Notes: a model not told the origin generated them from the letters alone. A DNA stretch of 64,000 bases from CAWEPK01 sp963835595 (GCA_963835595.1 CAWIGL010000002.1:1922001-1986000); one strand, 5' to 3'; positions 33,565 through 42,802 are shown, counted from the stretch's first letter. Numbers and translations are program-made.

Positions 33565-33789
33565 TCAGGCTGCTTTTTCAAGCAGCTTGCTCCTGGTCAG
33601 TATTGAAAGCCTGACAGGAGCAAAGAAGGTTGACGGATAGAGATAGTCTTCCCCTGATTCGTCGATAATCCTGACTTGATCGTGGCGCTCGGCTTCCCTG
33701 TCGAGGAGCCTTTCGTACAACTTCCTTATCTCCAGGGATGCTTCATAGCCCTTATTCTGGACGCAAAGCAAAAACTTACGCTTCGTCAT
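33565..33789 (-). CDS. Small hypothetical protein (second gene of a pair)
   Basis: A 74-residue protein, MTKRKFLLCVQNKGYEASLE then YERLLDREAERHDQVRIID and a tail YLYPSTFFAPVRLS. It resembles small genes commonly found beside a partner like the one at 33793-34026, with which it is arranged head to tail three bases apart. The pairing and sizes recall toxin-antitoxin modules, but no toxin or antitoxin fold is evident. The function is unknown. Confidence 0.6.
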   Translation of the reverse strand: MTKRKFLLCVQNKGYEASLEIRKLYERLLDREAERHDQVRIIDESGEDYLYPSTFFAPVRLSILTRSKLLEKAA

Positions 33790-33792
33790 TGT

Positions 33793-34026
33793 TCACCCCA
33801 AGTATTTCTTGATTTTCAATTCTTTTAGTCCCTTGCCGTGTCCTTCATACCAGTGGAGTTCGGCAATCTTTTCCGTTCCGTCCATCAGTCTGATTTTAGC
33901 AATTCCTTTCCTTTTTCTCCACGTGGTTTTCCCATAGGTACGATTAAGCCTTCGCAATTCACGGATGGCGCGACCCGAGCAAATAGTCTCAATCCATAGG
34001 ATATCGCCAAGGACTTCGAAGTTCAC
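33793..34026 (-). CDS. Small basic hypothetical protein (first gene of a pair)
   Basis: A 77-residue protein, MNFEVLGDILWIETICSGRA followed by a basic block TYGKTTWRKRKGIAKIRL and then AELHWYEGHGKGLKELKIKKYLG. The basic core followed by a HWYEAHG-like motif is shared by many small proteins of unknown function. Its partner follows three bases downstream. A toxin-antitoxin role is possible from the layout alone and is not supported by any recognised catalytic residues. The region is AT-richer than the genome around it. Confidence 0.6.
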   Translation of the reverse strand: MNFEVLGDILWIETICSGRAIRELRRLNRTYGKTTWRKRKGIAKIRLMDGTEKIAELHWYEGHGKGLKELKIKKYLG

Positions 34027-34211
34027 GTTCTCATCCGACTATTCCCGGCATCCGGTTCGGTGGCCTACATGAGAGTATAGAATATACAAAGGCGGCAATC
34101 AAGAATTGCCCAAGCCATCAGAGGGCCAGCCACAATTTTATAACATTCCACATCAACCCAAATTGAAAACTCGCAGTCCAACTATAGCGCCTTTGACAAC
34201 TCGCCCACCGT

Positions 34212-34415
34212 ATGATAGAAATGTGCATGACCGTAGACTTCGATGGCCAGCTTCACGAGATCGACAGGCGGGTTACCGTGGCCCGCCTGCTTGAGATGTT
34301 TCAGTTAAGCCGTGAGGCCCACCTTGTCACGTCCAACGGGACGCTCGTCACAGAGGACCATATGCTCGACCGCAGCGACCGGGTCAGGATCGTACGGGTA
34401 ATATCGGGCGGATGA
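34212..34415 (+). CDS. Ubiquitin-like sulfur-carrier protein (ThiS/TtuB type)
   Basis: A 67-residue beta-grasp protein ending in the required Gly-Gly (RVISGG). Such carriers are adenylated and thiocarboxylated at that glycine and pass sulfur to a synthetic enzyme. Here the next gene, overlapping by four bases, is a TtuA-type tRNA thiolase, so the carrier most likely works as TtuB in tRNA 2-thiolation and not in thiamin synthesis. Alternative ATG starts exist at codons 5 and 7 (MCMTVDFDGQ). The overlap with the thiolase gene supports a shared transcript. Confidence 0.78.
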   Translation: MIEMCMTVDFDGQLHEIDRRVTVARLLEMFQLSREAHLVTSNGTLVTEDHMLDRSDRVRIVRVISGG

Positions 34416-35347
34416 AGTGCAGGGTGTGCGGCGCCCAGGCTAACATTCGCTTACCCCAGTACAACACCGCGCTGTGCGCGGCCGATTTTATCTCCTTCTT
34501 CGAAAAGCGCGTCTCCGGCGCCATCGAGAAATACGGCCTCGTCGCCGTCTCCGACAGGCTGCTCGTGGCCGTCTCGGGCGGGAAGGACAGCCTCTCCCTC
34601 TGGCGCCTCGTCAACAGGCTCGGCTACCCTGCGGACGCAATCTATATCGACCTCGCCATCGGCGACTACTCGCGCGTCTCTTACGATAAGGCAAAGCAGA
34701 TGGCGGACAAGCTGCGCCGGCGGCTCTATAGGTTCTCCTTCGCGGAGGCGTTCGACAGGGGCGTCGACGCCCTCGCGCGGACGATGAAAAGGCCGCCCTG
34801 CTCGCTTTGCGGCTCGATCAAGCGGTACGTCATGAACCGCTCGTGCACGGACTACGGCTATTCGGTGCTCGCCACGGGCCACAACCTGGACGACGAGGCA
34901 TCGGCCCTGCTCGGCAACATCCTCCACTGGAAGGAAGAATACCTGTGGAAGAAGGACGTTGTGCTGGAGGCGGAGGGGGAGAGCCTCGTCAAGAAGGTGA
35001 AACCTTTCTTCCTCTGCTCCGAGAAGGAGACGGCGGCCTACGCGCTGATGAGCGGGATCGACTACGTCTACGAGGAATGCCCCCACTCGAAGGGGGCTAA
35101 GACGCTCCTTTACAAGGCCCTCCTCAACCGGGTGGAGGAGACCTCGCCCGCAACGAAGCTCGCCTTCATGAAGGGCTACCTCAAGAGGAGCAGGCAGGAG
35201 CAGGCAAAACGGACCGATCCCAAGACATCGTGCGCGACGTGCGGCTACCCGTCATACGGCGCGCAATGCGGGTTCTGCCGCCTGATGGAGCGCTTCGGCA
35301 TCAGGCCCGCAGTCCGCTTCCAACTCTACGAGCCGGCGGCAGCATGA
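34412..35347 (+). CDS. TtuA/Ncs6-type tRNA 2-thiolation protein
   Basis: A 311-residue PP-loop ATPase that activates tRNA uridine for replacement of O2 by sulfur. The N-terminal zinc finger starts MKCRVCGAQANIRLPQYN, the PP-loop SGGKDSLSL is near residue 52, the catalytic cysteine pair is in PPCSLCGSIKR near 130, ATGHNLDDEA near 155, and a C-terminal zinc knuckle CATCGYPSYGAQCGFC near 275. This combination defines the TtuA family (TIGR00269 type), which carries an oxygen-sensitive Fe-S cluster. The carrier gene precedes it with a four-base overlap, and the stop overlaps the next gene's ATG. In thermophiles TtuA modifies U54. The target here is unproven. Confidence 0.88.
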   Translation: MKCRVCGAQANIRLPQYNTALCAADFISFFEKRVSGAIEKYGLVAVSDRLLVAVSGGKDSLSLWRLVNRLGYPADAIYIDLAIGDYSRVSYDKAKQMADKLRRRLYRFSFAEAFDRGVDALARTMKRPPCSLCGSIKRYVMNRSCTDYGYSVLATGHNLDDEASALLGNILHWKEEYLWKKDVVLEAEGESLVKKVKPFFLCSEKETAAYALMSGIDYVYEECPHSKGAKTLLYKALLNRVEETSPATKLAFMKGYLKRSRQEQAKRTDPKTSCATCGYPSYGAQCGFCRLMERFGIRPAVRFQLYEPAAA

Positions 35348-36714
35348 GCCTGGACAGCTTCGTCGAGCTTATCTTCAACGTCTACGAGGCCCATACGGTG
35401 GCGCTCTACGTGAAGGAAGACGACCGGCTTGCGTGCCTTTCGGCGGTCAGCTTTGCCCAGAGCTTCGACAAGGGGCGCGCCCTGCCGCTGGAGGGGACGC
35501 TTGCCGGATGGGCGCTGAAGCACAGGGAGCCGCTCATCATAGGGAACTTCGACAAGGACGAGGAGACGCTGGGCTACTACGGCAAGAAGGAAGAGATCAA
35601 GTCCTTCATGGCCTATCCCCTTGAGATACCGGGCGTCATCGTCGTTGACAGCAAGGGGAGATGGGTCTTCACGGAGAAGGACAAGAAGATCCTCGCCCAT
35701 TTCGGTAAGATGCTGTCGAAAGAGGTCGAGGGGCAGAAGCAGTTGTCCCAGATGGAAGAGGAGCGCGAAGAGGCCGCCCTTTTGAAAAGGCAGATCGGCT
35801 TTTTGAGGCAGCCCCGGCCGGACGACGTGCTGATGGAGGAGGTCGTGCGCGAGGCGCTCTCCGTCTCCGGGGGCGATCTGGCGCTGGCCGGCGTCGAGAG
35901 GAAAGGCGGCCTTTCCATCATCTGCGCCGTGGGGATGAACGCAGGGCCGCTTGCCGGCGCGGAATGCCCGCTGCAAGCGACGATCGCCTCGACCGTCCTT
36001 GAGGGCGGGAGGGAATTCCTCCTCCCTTACGACAGCGGATATCTCAAGGAAAAGCCTCTCCTTTTCCCGAACGACGGCATAAGGGCGAGGCAGTACTTCG
36101 GCTTCCCGTTGACGATGCACGAGAAGCCCTTCGGTTTTCTGGGCTTTGCGTCGCTCTCTGGGCGGCGGCTGCGGGAGAGCGCGATAACGGCCCTGAGCGA
36201 CGCGGCTGTCCTCATGTCGCTTTTCCTCGGGCGGCTGCGGCTTGCCGAGGAGATTGAGGCGCAGGCGGGAGCCGACCCGGCAACGGGCGTGGCCCGGTTC
36301 AGCCTCTTTTTCGACGGCCTCCAGCAGATGGCGCGGCAGAAAAAGCGCTTTTCCGTGGTATCGATAAGGCTTCCCGGCTTCCCCGCCTTCAACAGGGCCT
36401 TCGGGGCTGCGTACGGGGACGAGATACTGAAGCGGATGCGCCAGGGCATCGAGTGCTGCGTCGGGAAGGGCGCGATCGTGACGAGGAGCGGGGGCGCGCA
36501 CTTCTACGCGGCCGTAACCGGCACCGACGGGCTTGAGGAAAGGCAGAACATACTGAACGTCCTCAAGTTCACGATACTCAACACGCTGTCCGACATGGCG
36601 GCGGGCGCGAAGAGGGAGATAGAGGTAGGCACCGCCTATTTCCCGAGGGACAGTGCGGACTTGTGGGAGCTGCTGGACGTGGCAGCGAAAAGGGGCAGAA
36701 AGAAAGAAGCATAA
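35344..36714 (+). CDS. GAF-domain protein with degenerate GGDEF domain
   Basis: A 456-residue cytosolic signalling protein. Two GAF-like sensor domains (about residues 1-130 and 160-305) are joined by a charged coiled coil (QKQLSQMEEEREEAALLKRQ near 135-155). The last part (about 315-456) has the GGDEF fold: DPATGVARFSLFFDGLQQ, FSVVSIRLPGFPAFNRAFG, and RSGGAHFYAAV where an active diguanylate cyclase would have GG(D/E)EF. The catalytic residues are replaced, so it probably does not make c-di-GMP. It may bind a nucleotide. The ATG overlaps the TtuA stop (ATGA). Its last codons lie inside the first unit of a tandem triplication. Confidence 0.8.
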   Translation: MSLDSFVELIFNVYEAHTVALYVKEDDRLACLSAVSFAQSFDKGRALPLEGTLAGWALKHREPLIIGNFDKDEETLGYYGKKEEIKSFMAYPLEIPGVIVVDSKGRWVFTEKDKKILAHFGKMLSKEVEGQKQLSQMEEEREEAALLKRQIGFLRQPRPDDVLMEEVVREALSVSGGDLALAGVERKGGLSIICAVGMNAGPLAGAECPLQATIASTVLEGGREFLLPYDSGYLKEKPLLFPNDGIRARQYFGFPLTMHEKPFGFLGFASLSGRRLRESAITALSDAAVLMSLFLGRLRLAEEIEAQAGADPATGVARFSLFFDGLQQMARQKKRFSVVSIRLPGFPAFNRAFGAAYGDEILKRMRQGIECCVGKGAIVTRSGGAHFYAAVTGTDGLEERQNILNVLKFTILNTLSDMAAGAKREIEVGTAYFPRDSADLWELLDVAAKRGRKKEA

Positions 36715-37041
36715 GGCTTTTATGAGGGGGGAGGCTCCACGCGGCTTTGCCGCTGGAGGGGGCGCTGAGCCCCAATAATTGCCAGCATGGACTATGGGAG
36801 CTGCTGGACGTGGCGGCGAAAAGGGGGAGGAAAAAGAAGCATAAGGCTTTTATGAGGGGGGAGGCTCCACGCGGCTTTGCCGCTGGAGGGGGCGCTGACC
36901 CCAATAATTGCCAGCATGGACCTATGGGAGCTACCGGACGTGGCGGCGAAAAGGGGGAGGAAAAAAGAAGCATAAGGCTTTTATGAGGGGGGAGGCTCCA
37001 CGCGGCTTTGCCGCTGGAGGGGGCGCTGAGCCCAGATACTG
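36661..37041 (+). repeat. Tandem triplication, period about 130 bases
   Basis: Three units begin near 36661, 36791 and 36921. Each contains the last codons of the GAF/GGDEF gene (encoding LWELLDVAAKRGRKK-like residues in the first unit), ATAAGGCTTTTATGAG, and one two-hairpin REP-like unit (36724-36783, 36854-36912, 36985-37041). Small differences exist: unit 2 lacks one G (CTGACCCC) and unit 3 ends early at GAGCCCAG. The units lie between the GGDEF gene and mreB and contain no further convincing gene. Confidence 0.85.
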
Positions 37042-37076
37042 CAGCCCCGGCAACTTTAAAAAGGGGGATTCCCGGT

Positions 37077-38115
37077 ATGAGTTTCTTTAGAAGACTCGGC
37101 GCCTTTTTTTCCAGTTTTTCGACGCAGCTTCGCCATGGACCTGGGCACTGCCAACACGCTCATCTATATGAAGGGCGCAGGCATCGTGCTCAACGAGCCG
37201 TCTGCCGTCGCCATAGAGCGGAACACGGGCAAGATCATCGCCGTCGGCAGGGAGGCCAAGGAGTTCATCGGGAAGACGCCGCAGCATATGACCGCCATAC
37301 GGCCGATGAAGGACGGCGTCATCGCCGATTTCGACGTGACCAAGGCGATGATAAAGTACTTCCTCACCGCTGTCAGGCAGAAGAACCGCGTGTCGAGGCC
37401 GAAGATGGTCGTCTGCGTGCCGACGGGGATCACCCAGGTCGAGAAGAAGGCGGTCTTCGACGCCTGCCTTCAGGTCGGTATCCACAACATCCACCTTATC
37501 GAGGAGCCTATGGCTGCCGCAATAGGCGCGGGGCTGCCGATCGAGCTTCCCAGGGGGAACATGGTCGTCGATATAGGGGGCGGGACGACCGAGGTGGCGA
37601 TCATAAGCCTGTCGGCTAACGCCTACAGCGAGTCGCTCAGGGTGGCCGGCGACGAGCTTGACGATGCGATCGTGCGCTACCTTCAGAAGAGATACCAGGT
37701 GGCTATCGGCCTCAACGCTGCGGAGAGGGTCAAGATGGAGGTAGGCTCGGCCCACGAGTCGGTAGACGCCGGGTCGATGTCGATCGTAGGCAAGGACATG
37801 ACGAGCGGCATCCCGAAGAACCTGACCGTCACGAGCGCGGACGTGAGGGAGGCCATCGAGGAGCCTGTGGCGGCGATAATCGACTCGATAAGCAGGGCGC
37901 TTGAGAAGCTGCCGCCGGAGCTCGTCTCCGACCTGCAGGAGTCGGGCGTCACGCTTGCGGGCGGCGGAGCGCTCCTTAAGGGTCTCGACAAGAGGATCGC
38001 GGAGAAGACGAGCCTGCGCGTCAACATTGCGGAGGACCCGCTGACGACCGTCGTCATGGGCAGCGGCAAGGCCGTCGAGCAGATGGACCGGTACGGCAAG
38101 GTCTTTATCAGCTAG
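37077..38115 (+). CDS. mreB: Rod-shape protein MreB (frame break near start)
   Basis: MreB is the bacterial actin that directs lateral wall synthesis. Repaired length is about 345 residues, as usual. The start MSFFRRLGAFFSS matches the MreB N-terminus and its membrane-binding amphipathic helix. An extra base near 37129 (CTTCGCC for CTTGCC) then shifts the frame, and the rest begins AMDLGTANTLIYMKG, the first phosphate-binding loop. Further nucleotide-binding motifs are VVDIGGGTTEVAI near residue 160 and GVTLAGGGALLKGLD near 290. No mreC/mreD follows. pckG converges from the other side. The break lies in an essential gene and is probably a sequence error. Confidence 0.92.
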
Positions 38116-38131
38116 AAGCCGGGGAGCGCCT

Positions 38132-39916
38132 TTATAGTTTCTTGACTCCCTCTTTAAGCTCGGCAAGCCTCTTTGTGAGCGCCGCCGGCAGCCTGGCGCC
38201 GAACTGGGCGTAAAAGGCTTCTGTCTCGGCCGCTTCGTGCTCCCACTCGGCCTTGTCGATCCTCGAAAAGCTCCTTCATAGTCGCATCGCTGATGGCGAG
38301 ACCTTGCAAGGTCGAGGTCCTGGATAGTTCGGCATGATGCCGACGGGGGTCTGCCTTCCCTGCACCTTGCCCTTGATCCTGTCCACCATCCACTTGATGA
38401 CGCGGGAGTTGTCCCTGAAGCCGGGCCATATGAAGCTGCCCTTGCTCGTCCTTCTTGAACCAGTTGACGAAGAATATCTTCGGGAGGGTGCGCTAGGCCT
38501 GCGCCTATCTTCAGGTAATGGGCGAAATAGTCCGCCCATGTTGTAGCCGCAGAAGGGGAGCATCGCCATGGGGTCCCTTCTCACGACGCCTGCCTGGCCC
38601 GTCGCGGCCGCCGTCGTCTCCGACCCGTTGGCGGACGCCTTGAAAACGCCGTGCTCCCAGTCGAAAGCCTCCGTAGACGAGGGGTATCGTGGTCGACCGC
38701 CTGCCGCCGAATATGATGCCCGATATGGGCACGCCCTTCGGGTTATCGACCTCCGGCGAAAGGCCGGGGCAGTTATAGATGGAAACGGTGAAGCGCGAGT
38801 TGGGATGGGCCGCAGGACCGGCCGAGCGGTCCCAGGGCCGGTTGCCCTGCCAGTCGAGCATATGCGTCGGGCGGCTCGTCCGTAAGGCCCTCCCACCAGG
38901 GCGCGTTCGTATCGGTGTCGAGCGCCGTGTTCGTGAAAAGGGTGGGGTAGAACTTGTCCCCCTTGAGCGTCTTCATCATGTTCGGGTTCGTCTTGTCGGA
39001 GGTGCCGGGCGCGACGCCGAAAAAGCCCGCCTCCGGGTTTATCGCGTAGAGCCTGCCGTCCGGCCCCGGGTTTATCCAGGCGATGTCGTCGCCGAGGGTC
39101 CATACCTTGTAGCCTTCGAAGACGGGGTCGAGCATGGCGAGGTTCGTCTTGCCGCAGGCGGACGGAAAGGAGCCGAGGAGATAAGTGATATCTCCGTCCG
39201 GGCTTCTGGACGCCCATGATAATCATGTGCTCCGCGAGCCACCCCTGCCGGTAGCCCAGGTAAGAGGCGATCCTGAGGGAGATGCACTTCTTTCCCAGGA
39301 GGGCGTTCCCGCCGTAGCCGGAGCCGATGCTCATGACCAGGTCGTCCTGGGGGAAATGCATGATGAAGCGCCTCTGCGGGTCGAGGTCGCCTATCGAGTG
39401 GAGGCCCTTGACGAACCGGCCCGTGGCGTTGATGATGTCGAGCACTTTCGGCCCGACCCTCGTCATGATATACATGCTGACGGCCACGTAGACCGAATCG
39501 GTGATCTGGACGCACGCCCTGGCGTAGGGGGAATCGGGGATGGCCCATCATATAGGGTATGACGTAGAGGGTCCTGCCGCGCATGCAGCCGTCGAAGAGG
39601 GGGCGGAGCATGTCGATGCGCCTCGGCCGGCTCCATCCAGTTGTTGTTGGGGCCTGCGTCCTCTTTTTTCGGCAGGCAGACGTACGTCAGGTGCTCGGTC
39701 CTCGCCACGTCCGTCGGGTGGCTCCTGTGTAGTAGAGCCCGGGAAGATGGCCCCGTTGAGGGGCTGGAAGGTCGGGTGGCCGGCTATCTTCTCTTCTCTT
39801 ATGCCGATCTCGACGAGTTTCCTCACCTCCTCTTCGGTGCCGTCCATCCAGTGGATCTTGTCGGGCTTTGTCAGCGCCGCCTGTTCCTCTACCCATTTCT
39901 CAACGATGCCCGACAT
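38132..39916 (-). CDS. pckG: Phosphoenolpyruvate carboxykinase, GTP type (many frame breaks)
   Basis: This enzyme interconverts oxaloacetate and phosphoenolpyruvate with GTP, feeding gluconeogenesis. Reading across frames gives a full-length protein of about 594 residues. It starts MSGIVEKWVEEQ ... KIHWMDGTEEEVRKLV, continues AVSMYIMTRVGPKVLD, GSGYGGNALLGKKCISLRI, the P-loop SACGKTNLAM (kinase-1 motif), GDDIAWINPG with INPEAGFFGVAPGTS, IIFGGRRSTTIPLVY, and MAMLPFCGYNMGG, and ends with the usual ELKEGVKKL. At least eight single-base slips occur between 38.25 and 39.85 kb. Since the net length is correct and every conserved block survives, poor consensus is more likely than true decay. Confidence 0.85.
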
Positions 39917-40000
39917 GATGTCTCTCCTTTCCGGACGGGCTGCTCTTTCGCCGCTTGGCCGCAGTTCCCGAGTCGTGGACGCTGTACCCCGTTTGCCGAC

Positions 40001-40699
40001 TTATATCCTCGGTTCCTGGCCCTGCCTTATCTTCTTCTTGATGAGGTTCTTGCCCCGCGTCATGTGCTTTCTCACGAGCTTCTCTACCTGCCTCGCATTT
40101 TTCGCCTTTACCGACGTGAGCATGTCCTTGTGGTCCTGGACGGCCGCCGCCGCCTTTCTCCCGTAGCGCAGCAGTATCACCCTGTAGCGGTACATGTAGT
40201 CGCGCAGGTCGTTGAGCAGCGCGTAAAGCCGGTTGTTCTTGGCGGCCTGATAGAGCTTGTCGTGAAACTCGCCGTCGAGCCTGATGAACTCATCGACGTC
40301 CATATTCTGCAGGCAGGCTTCCTGCAGGCTGATGATCTCCTCGAGGGCCTTCAGCTCGTCCTCGTCGATCCTTGCGGTCGCCAGGTATGCCGGCGTACCC
40401 TTCCAGGACCTCCCTCAGCCCGAAGACCTCCTCGACCTCTTCCTCGGTTACGCCCTTGACCGCAAACCCGCCCCTCGGACAGCCTCTGGATCAAGCCCTT
40501 CCTTTTCCAGCTTCTGTATCGCCTCCCGGACCGGGGTCCGGCTGGTCTTCATGTCCTCCGCGAGCCTTTCCTCGATAAGTCTCTTACCGGGCTCGAATTC
40601 CCCGCTGATGATGGCGTTCTTGATCCCGCCGTAAACCTGCTCCCTCAAAAGTCTTTTCTTCTTCCTCTTACGGTCCTCGCCGCTACCCCTGGTCTTCAT
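40001..40699 (-). CDS. GntR/FadR-type transcription regulator (frame breaks)
   Basis: A repressor-type protein of about 232 residues. The N-terminal winged helix has EQVYGGIKNAIISGEFEPGKRL, split here as EQVYGGIKNAIISGEF and PGKRLIEERLAED, with TSRTPVREAIQKLEKEG as the recognition part. The C-terminal FCD ligand domain shows DVDEFIRLDGEFHDKLYQAA and the His/Asp metal-site pattern, ending VEKLVRKHMTRGKNLIKKK. One-base slips near 40480 and 40395 break the frame. A Lys/Arg-rich extension (KTRGSGEDRKRKKKR) precedes the HTH. It lies just upstream of pckG on the same strand, so it may regulate that gene. Its ligand is unknown. Confidence 0.85.
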
Positions 40700-40847
40700 T
40701 ACCGTCCTCCTTCGTCTGCAAGTCGTCCTCTTTTATCAAAGGCCCACATATTTTAGCACAAAAAACTATGCGACTGTATGCAATTTTTTATTTAAATAAA
40801 TACAATGTCTTGAGCCCGGCGGAACGCCCGCCGTTGCAGGAGCCGGC

Positions 40848-42524
40848 CTACCGGCGGACCGTCTTCGCCAGGCGGGCGGCCTTCCTGATCAGTCTGCCCG
40901 TCTCGGGCACGCGCAAGGCAGCAGTCACGGAGAAGTACGCGACGCCGTACAATCCCAGACAGGCGGCGGCGAGCTTGATCGGGTGGTCTCCGTGCATCGC
41001 CAGCTTCACGCCCCAGCCTGCCGCAGCCGCGACCGCAGCCGCGACCCATAGCCTGCCCAGGAACCCGGCGGCCAGGCCCGTTGCGCCGATGCGGCGGTTG
41101 AGAGCGCCCCTCAGAAGGGCAAACTCCAGCCATCCGGCTATCCCGGCGGAGGCGGCGAGTCCCACGGTCCCCCACCGTGCCTCAAGGCCCAGGAAATGGG
41201 GCAGATGCAGGGCGGCTGCGTATCCCAGCAAGGCAGTCAGAAGGACCCGCAGCACGGCAAAGCCCAACGGCGTGCGTGTGTCGCGCAGGGCGTAAAAGGC
41301 CGACGCATAGAGCCTGCCGCACGTCGTGGCCAAAAGACCTATCGCAAATCCGGCAAGTATCGTCCAGACGTAAACCGAATCCTGCCGCCCGAACCTGCCC
41401 GTCTGGTAGATTGCCCCGGCGACGACATCTCCGAGAACGAGAAATGCCATTGACGATGGGACGACGAAGAAGGCAATGCTGCGCAGGGCGGCGTTCAGAC
41501 GGGCCCTTAAATAGGCGCTCACCTCGCCGGCATCGCCCAGGGCGCTTGAGAAAGCGGGCAATTCCGCAGCGGATACGGACATGCCGAAAAGACTCACAGG
41601 CAGGATGTAGAGGGTTTGCGCGTAGACGATGGCTGCGAGGGCGCCCGTGGGGAGGAAGCTAGCGATGAGCGTGTCGATGTAAGCGCTGATCTGCACTACG
41701 CCCCGGCTGACGAGCATGGGCGGAAAATTGCGGACGACCGTCCTGACGTTTTCCTTGGCGAGGCCGATCGACGCGCTGAGCCGGCGCATGAGGCGCAGCA
41801 CGAACGGCAGTTGCACGCCTAGCTGCAAGGCGCTTCCCGCCACCGACCCCCAGGCAAGGACCTTCGTAAGGGCGTCCTGGTCGAGGCGGCCGCCGAAGGC
41901 GACCATCGAGAGGATCATCATCACGTTCCAGGCGACGGGCGCAGAGTAAGAGATGAAAAAGCGGCGATGGCTGTTGAGGATGCCCAGACACCATGCGGAG
42001 ATCGCAAGAAGCCCGGCGCCTGGGAACAATATGCGGACAAGGCCGATGGTCCGGTCGAGCTTCTCGCCTGTAAAACCGGGCGCGATCACTGCCGTCAGGT
42101 ACGGGGCGGCGAATACGCCTGCGAGGACAAGGCACGACATCGTCAGGGCGAGCATGCAGAAGACGGCGGAAGCTACCTCGTCCGCCTCATCTTCTTCCCT
42201 GCGCGCCAGCAGGTTGGCGTACACGGGTATGAAGGAGGCCGAAAGCGCGCCTTCGCCGAAAAGGTTTTGTAGGAGGTTCGGGATGCGGAATGCCGCCCTG
42301 AAGATGTCGGCCGCATCGGAGCTTCCGAAATAGTAGGCGAAGACGCGGTCCCTGAGCAGACCGGCAATGCGGCTCAGCAGGATGCCCGACGCTACGAGCG
42401 TCGCATGGCGGTTCGAGGCTGCGTGTTTTTCTTCCTTCCGGCCGGCCCATTCCCCGGCAGCACTGGGATCGCTTTGCTTCTCCGGACGGCCCTGTCCGTT
42501 CTCCGGGCGCTGCCGTTCCATCAT
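40848..42524 (-). CDS. murJ: Lipid II flippase MurJ
   Basis: A 558-residue MOP-superfamily flippase with about fourteen membrane helices that moves lipid II to the periplasm for peptidoglycan synthesis. The family core begins NRHATLVASGILLSRIAGLLRDRVF (here in blocks ATLVASGILLSRIAG and LLRDRVFAYYFG), followed by AFRIPNLLQNLFGEGALSASFIP and GVVQISAYIDTLIASFLP. About 30 polar residues precede the core, so the true start may be later. Length and motifs are complete with no frame break. It runs away from the catabolic cluster at 43 kb and toward the GntR gene. Essential in most bacteria. Confidence 0.9.
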   Translation of the reverse strand: MMERQRPENGQGRPEKQSDPSAAGEWAGRKEEKHAASNRHATLVASGILLSRIAGLLRDRVFAYYFGSSDAADIFRAAFRIPNLLQNLFGEGALSASFIPVYANLLARREEDEADEVASAVFCMLALTMSCLVLAGVFAAPYLTAVIAPGFTGEKLDRTIGLVRILFPGAGLLAISAWCLGILNSHRRFFISYSAPVAWNVMMILSMVAFGGRLDQDALTKVLAWGSVAGSALQLGVQLPFVLRLMRRLSASIGLAKENVRTVVRNFPPMLVSRGVVQISAYIDTLIASFLPTGALAAIVYAQTLYILPVSLFGMSVSAAELPAFSSALGDAGEVSAYLRARLNAALRSIAFFVVPSSMAFLVLGDVVAGAIYQTGRFGRQDSVYVWTILAGFAIGLLATTCGRLYASAFYALRDTRTPLGFAVLRVLLTALLGYAAALHLPHFLGLEARWGTVGLAASAGIAGWLEFALLRGALNRRIGATGLAAGFLGRLWVAAAVAAAAGWGVKLAMHGDHPIKLAAACLGLYGVAYFSVTAALRVPETGRLIRKAARLAKTVRR

Positions 42525-42706
42525 GGTCGGAGTCTACACTTTTACTCCCCGGCTGTCAATTTGACGGAAATGACATACGGCCGGGCGCCGAAAAAGAAAG
42601 GCGCCGGCCGACGCGAAAGAATATTTTTTTTCCTTTATGTCTTTTTTTTCTTGCATATTTTCCCAAAAAAGAAAATCATATAGAAATCCACTTTAAGGGG
42701 GGAAAC

Positions 42707-42802
42707 ATGGCAAAGAAAATGGAAGCAAAAGCAGCGGCGAAGGCACCGGCAAAGAAGGCCACCAAGAAGGCAGCAAAACCCGCCGCGAAAACGAAGAAGT
42801 AG
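42707..42802 (+). CDS. Very small Lys/Ala-rich basic protein
   Basis: A 31-residue frame, MAKKMEAKAAAKAPAKKATK followed by KAAKPAAKTKK, preceded by a strong ribosome site AAGGGGGGAA. It resembles the Lys/Ala/Pro tails of histone H1-like bacterial proteins (AlgP/Hc1 type), so a nucleoid or RNA-binding role is likely but unproven. It is monocistronic, divergent from murJ, with hairpins directly after the stop. Gene-length filters usually miss such frames. Confidence 0.6.
   Translation: MAKKMEAKAAAKAPAKKATKKAAKPAAKTKK

Noticed and set aside
36661..37041. A CRISPR-like array
   Set aside because: The units are 130 bases with internal REP-like hairpins and no unique spacers. They are a tandem duplication of a gene end.
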